Of a stretch of 64,000 nt of DNA, positions 60,607 through 64,000 are shown one piece after another. The stretch comes from Draconibacterium sp. (lineage in GTDB: Bacteria > Bacteroidota > Bacteroidia > Bacteroidales > Prolixibacteraceae): positions 1 to 64,000 of the forward strand of contig WOYV01000025.1 in the NCBI GenBank assembly GCA_011620585.1. Direction: 5' to 3'. Made by a program: the position numbers and the translations under genes. The notes under the pieces are model-generated. The model was not told where the DNA came from. It was given only the letters and a program-made list of their open reading frames with translations, and did not search any database. Position 1 is the first letter of the stretch, and each line of letters opens with the position of its first letter.

Positions 60607-63075
60607 TTAAATACCTCTGGCATTCCTGTCCAATTGTTCTGCCTCGGTAAAATCGTTTTCGCAAACATGGCCTTTCAGTGGGAGAATGCGTTCGTGGATC
60701 GCGTCGATAATCCACCCGGGTTGCGGGAAGAAGGCATTTTCGAGTTCGTAAGCCGGAGTAATCCAGTTTCGCGAACCCACAACCACCGGCGGTGCATCAA
60801 GGTAATCGAAAGCCAGTTCGGTAATATTCGAAGCCAGGTCGCGCAGGAAGGAGCCGCGTGCGGATGCATCGCCCGAAATAACGATCCGCCCGGTTTTTTT
60901 GATCGATTCAATCACCGGTTCATAATTAAACGGAACCAGCGAGCGGGCATCGATTACTTCTGCCGACATATTGTATTTTTCTTCGAGTATTTTGGCAGCA
61001 TCCAAAGCCCGGTACAATGTTGCTCCGATTGTAAGAATGGTGACATCGCTTCCTTCTTTTTTTACATCCGGTTCTCCCAATGGGATTTCATAATATCCTT
61101 CAGGAACTCCGCCCTCATGGAACATTTCGCCAATGTCGTAAATCCGCTGGCTTTCAAAGAAAATTACCGGGTCGGTTCCCTGAAGGGCCGAGTTCATCAA
61201 ACCTTTGGCATCGTAAGGTGTAACCGGGAAAACTACTTTCAAACCCGGAATATGTGCAGCCAGAGCAGTCCAATCCTGTGAGTGCTGTGCGCCGTATTTC
61301 GATCCTACTGAAACACGGACCACCACCGGCATAGTGAGTACGTTTCCACTCATGGCCTGCCATTTGGGAAGTTGATTAAATACTTCGTCGCCGGCGCGGC
61401 CGAGGAAGTCGCAATACATAATTTCAGGAATTACGCGGCCACCACACATCGCATAACCAATCGCAGTCCCAACAATCGCAGCCTCAGAAATAGGCGAGTT
61501 AAACAAACGATGGTAGGGAAGAGTTTCAGTTAATCCGCGATAAACTGCAAACGCGCCGCCCCAGTCGCGGTTTTCTTCTCCGTAAGCAATCAGCGTTGGA
61601 TCTTTATAAAAGCGGTCGATGATGGCTTCGAAAATACCATCGCGCAAACCATAGGTTTTTATTTTTGAATGCGGTTTGCCGTTCTCGTCGAACATAAACC
61701 GTTCCTTGGAAGTCAGTTGTTTTACCCGTGGATTTTCTTCCATCGGGTGGTTGACTTCCACTTCGCGATCCTCCATTTTGTCCAGCGACTGGTTGCTGAA
61801 CATCATTTCGCCGATCAGGTTTGGGTGCTTCTTCATATCCATAACCGGCGAAACTTCATCGTCGATGGCCAGTTTTAACGAGGAAGTAATTAAATCGGTT
61901 GTTTCAGTTTTTATCTGTTCGAGTTGTGCTTCGGTGGCAACGCCAGCTTTTACGAGTTCTTTGCCAAACCAGATAATCGAATCCTGGGCTTCCCAGGCTT
62001 CCACTTCTTCTTTTGTCCGGTACGATGAAGCATCGGAAGGAGAGTGCCCACTGTAACGATAAGTAAGCACATCGAGCAATACCGGCCCGCGTTTTTCTTC
62101 CAGAATTTTACGTTTGCGTTTATAAGCGTCGATTACGGCCAGCGGGTTGTAACCGTCCACACGCTCGGCGTGCACCTGGTCGGCATTCAGTCCGGCGCCA
62201 ATTCGTGCGGCAATATCGTAACCCATGGTTTCACCACAGGTTTGTCCGCCCATTCCGTATTGGTTGTTCATGATGTTGATGATCAGCGGCAGGCCGCCTT
62301 TCATATCGCCTTCCCAAAGTTGGGTAAACTGGTCCATGGTAGCAAATGCCAGGCCTTCCCAAACCGGGCCACAAGCCATTGATGCATCGCCGATGTTCGC
62401 TACCACAATACCGGGTTTGCGGTTCACTTTTTTATAAAGCGCTGCACCCACCGAAATATCCCCAGAACCGCCAACAATGGCGTTATTTGGATAAACACCA
62501 AAGGGAGTGAAAAAGGCGTGCATCGATCCGCCCAACCCACGGTTGAACCCGGTTTCGCGGGCAAAAATTTCAGCAAGTGTTCCGTAAATCAGAAATTTGA
62601 TGGCCAGCTCTTTTGTTGTCCCGGTGTGACCGGCTTTTACCGGCGCCGCGGTTATTCCGTTAAAATGCGAGCCCATGATTTGTTGTAACTGCTCGTCGTT
62701 CAGTTTATCGATGGCCGACAATCCTTTGGCCAGAATTTCGCCGTGGCTGCGGTGCGAACCAAAAATGAAATCTTCGACACCCAGTGTGTAAGCCATTCCA
62801 ACTGCGGCTGCTTCCTGTCCGATGGAAAGGTGAGCCGGTCCTGGATGATTGTAAGGGACCCCGTTGTATTCGTTACGTGTTTTTATCAGGTTCAACATGG
62901 TTTCAAATTCGCGGATGACCACCATGTCGTGGAATATGCGAATCAGGTCGTCGTTCGAAAAATTCTCTTTTTCGTCTTCCACTGTTTTGTTATACTGGTT
63001 AACCGGTATCGGTTTAAATTCAATTTGACCTGGTTTTCGTACTTCTTTCGGGTTGATGTATAGTGATTTTGTCAT
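60607..63075 (-). CDS. 2-oxoacid dehydrogenase E1, fused alpha and beta subunits
   Basis: 822 residues that join E1-alpha (about 1-410) and E1-beta (about 470-820), normally separate proteins. Alpha: [32 protein letters not shown] and the TPP segment [15 protein letters not shown] ... [12 protein letters not shown], where GDG is GDA. Beta: [32 protein letters not shown] and [18 protein letters not shown] charged linker (about 415-470) joins them. This is the pyruvate- or branched-chain-type complex; substrate is not decided. The E2 gene lies 12 bp upstream. Confidence 0.92.
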   Translation of the reverse strand: MTKSLYINPKEVRKPGQIEFKPIPVNQYNKTVEDEKENFSNDDLIRIFHDMVVIREFETMLNLIKTRNEYNGVPYNHPGPAHLSIGQEAAAVGMAYTLGVEDFIFGSHRSHGEILAKGLSAIDKLNDEQLQQIMGSHFNGITAAPVKAGHTGTTKELAIKFLIYGTLAEIFARETGFNRGLGGSMHAFFTPFGVYPNNAIVGGSGDISVGAALYKKVNRKPGIVVANIGDASMACGPVWEGLAFATMDQFTQLWEGDMKGGLPLIINIMNNQYGMGGQTCGETMGYDIAARIGAGLNADQVHAERVDGYNPLAVIDAYKRKRKILEEKRGPVLLDVLTYRYSGHSPSDASSYRTKEEVEAWEAQDSIIWFGKELVKAGVATEAQLEQIKTETTDLITSSLKLAIDDEVSPVMDMKKHPNLIGEMMFSNQSLDKMEDREVEVNHPMEENPRVKQLTSKERFMFDENGKPHSKIKTYGLRDGIFEAIIDRFYKDPTLIAYGEENRDWGGAFAVYRGLTETLPYHRLFNSPISEAAIVGTAIGYAMCGGRVIPEIMYCDFLGRAGDEVFNQLPKWQAMSGNVLTMPVVVRVSVGSKYGAQHSQDWTALAAHIPGLKVVFPVTPYDAKGLMNSALQGTDPVIFFESQRIYDIGEMFHEGGVPEGYYEIPLGEPDVKKEGSDVTILTIGATLYRALDAAKILEEKYNMSAEVIDARSLVPFNYEPVIESIKKTGRIVISGDASARGSFLRDLASNITELAFDYLDAPPVVVGSRNWITPAYELENAFFPQPGWIIDAIHERILPLKGHVCENDFTEAEQLDRNARGI

Positions 63076-63087
63076 TTCATTTAAAGT

Positions 63088-64000
63088 TTAAAGTGAGAGA
63101 TTTTCTATCTGATTTTTTATCTCTGCCAGGAAGAGCGTGGCTTCTCCACCGTCCAGCGCCTGGTGGTTGTAGGTGAGTGAAAGCCCCATCATCGGTACAA
63201 AGCCAATTACGCCATCTTCTATTTCCTTTGGACGGAGAACGATGGTACACACTCCCAGGATGGCAGTTTGCGGCAAATTGATCACCGGGGTAAACATTTC
63301 AACGCCATAATTTCCAAGGTTGGAAACGGTGAAAGTAGCTTCCGCCGGGTTTAACAGGTCGGGGTTTATATTTCCGTTGCGGGCTGTAGTAGAAAGTTCT
63401 TTTAATTTTCTTGAGAGCCCTGAGATGGAAAGGTCATCGGCATTTTTCAAAGCCGGGACCATCAAACCGCGATCAGTATCAACTGCTAGTCCGAGGTGTA
63501 CTTTGCTGAACCATTTCATTTTGTCGCCCAGGTAATGTGTATTTACCTGAGGGTATTTCTCCAATGCGCGAACAACTGCGTAACAAACCAGGTCGTTTAT
63601 CGTCACATTTTCTTTTACTTCACCTGTTTCAAGTAGTCTTTTGAATTTCTTCCGAAGTTTCAAAACCTGTCTTGCGTCGGCGCTCATGTGGTGAGTAAGC
63701 TGTGCCGAATTCTGCAACGACTGGTGCATGGCATTGGCAATCAGTTTACGGATATTCGGAATGGTTTTGATTTCAAAATCTTCACCTTTTGAAAGAATGG
63801 TGGCGGTAGCCGGTTTCATAACCGGAGCGGCCTTAGCCACTTTCCCCTGAACTGTTGGTGTTTTTTGAGTGGCATTTTCAATATCGCGTACTATAATCCG
63901 GCCATGAGGGCCAGAGCCTTTTAATGACAGTATATCGAGCCCCAGTTTCTCTGCCATATTTCGGGCGAGTGGAGAAATTCGTACCCGGGCACCTTCTTCG
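63088..64000 (-). CDS. Dihydrolipoamide acyltransferase E2 (5' end beyond the window)
   Basis: Partial gene, at least 303 codons; the start lies outside the window. The frame stays open past the Met at 63957, and the residues before it (RVRISPLARNMAEKLGLDIL) form the peripheral-subunit-binding domain, so that Met is internal. The catalytic domain (about 65-300 of the visible part) shows FTVSNLGNYGVEMFTPVIN and the active-site motif YNHQALDGGEA, where the usual first Asp is Asn but His and Asp-Gly are kept. Lipoyl domains would lie upstream. Cotranscribed with the fused E1. Confidence 0.92.
   Translation of the reverse strand, partial: EEGARVRISPLARNMAEKLGLDILSLKGSGPHGRIIVRDIENATQKTPTVQGKVAKAAPVMKPATATILSKGEDFEIKTIPNIRKLIANAMHQSLQNSAQLTHHMSADARQVLKLRKKFKRLLETGEVKENVTINDLVCYAVVRALEKYPQVNTHYLGDKMKWFSKVHLGLAVDTDRGLMVPALKNADDLSISGLSRKLKELSTTARNGNINPDLLNPAEATFTVSNLGNYGVEMFTPVINLPQTAILGVCTIVLRPKEIEDGVIGFVPMMGLSLTYNHQALDGGEATLFLAEIKNQIENLSL

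Noticed and set aside
60562-61281. 239-codon plus-strand frame opposite the E1 gene, running out of a terminator
   Set aside because: It begins inside the terminator hairpin and lies wholly antisense to a conserved enzyme.
63088-63957. Complete E2 gene starting at the Met at 63957
   Set aside because: The frame continues upstream with a good peripheral-subunit-binding domain sequence to the window edge, so the gene is truncated by the window.

Overview
This 64 kb window is chromosomal DNA from a member of the Bacteroidota, most likely class Bacteroidia in or near the Marinilabiliales/Prolixibacteraceae. The lineage call is an inference. It rests on the Bacteroidota -7 promoter box TAnnTTTG in front of at least eight genes, weak Shine-Dalgarno use, the gene order ftsX-DUF3098-uppP-truB-queA, a succinylornithine-type transcarbamylase, a membrane-anchored MutS homologue, PorV-like outer-membrane proteins and an alpha/beta-fused 2-oxoacid dehydrogenase E1. 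I see no phage, transposase, CRISPR array, defence island or complete insertion sequence. It is mostly core genome, but it carries many palindromic repeats.

Layout. 1-16.6 kb is an amino-acid block. carA and carB run leftward with a four-helix-bundle gene between them. Divergently, argR, a GNAT acyltransferase, argG, argC, argD, proC, proB, proA, the transcarbamylase gene argF', hisA, hisF and hisIE run rightward. Carbamoyl phosphate from CarAB feeds the transcarbamylase, and ArgD, ProB, ProA and ProC share glutamate-semialdehyde-type chemistry. argB, argH, the deacylase and hisG/D/C/B/H are not in the window. 16.7-21.5 kb holds one unknown helical protein and the leftward ftsX-DUF3098-uppP-truB-queA operon. 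21.7-24.5 kb is rplM-rpsI-rpsB-tsf with two structured leader regions and a strong terminator. 24.6-26.1 kb has tRNA-Thr, a PlsC-type acyltransferase and two unannotated paralogous small membrane proteins.

26.1-41.3 kb is mixed housekeeping: lysS and recJ diverging, a HAD phosphatase, a second acyltransferase, two outer-membrane beta-barrel candidates, purE, hpt, adk, obgE, a PAP2 phosphatase, the MutS-like ATPase and an MFS exporter. 41.5-51.8 kb carries parE-parC (topoisomerase IV), aroK, an acetolactate-synthase-like TPP enzyme, an L,D-transpeptidase lipoprotein and a Pif1-type helicase fused to HRDC and HTH domains. 52-58 kb has an alpha/beta hydrolase and a leftward three-gene set (PHP protein, class II aldolase-SDR fusion, zinc dehydrogenase) that looks like sugar catabolism. 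The right end has a DUF423 membrane protein, an M23-LysM peptidase, a DUF1080 lipoprotein and the leftward genes for 2-oxoacid dehydrogenase E1 and the start-truncated E2.

The observations most worth a second look are: a transcription-attenuator-like terminator with a possible leader peptide just ahead of carA; tandem ARG-box-like operators over the argR promoter; inverted doublets of a CCTCCCC-type palindrome that are translated as the C-terminus of HisA and part of the N-terminus of a dehydrogenase; a repeat that appears with a four-helix-bundle gene inside it at one site and without it at another; and the twin small membrane proteins of about 30 residues.
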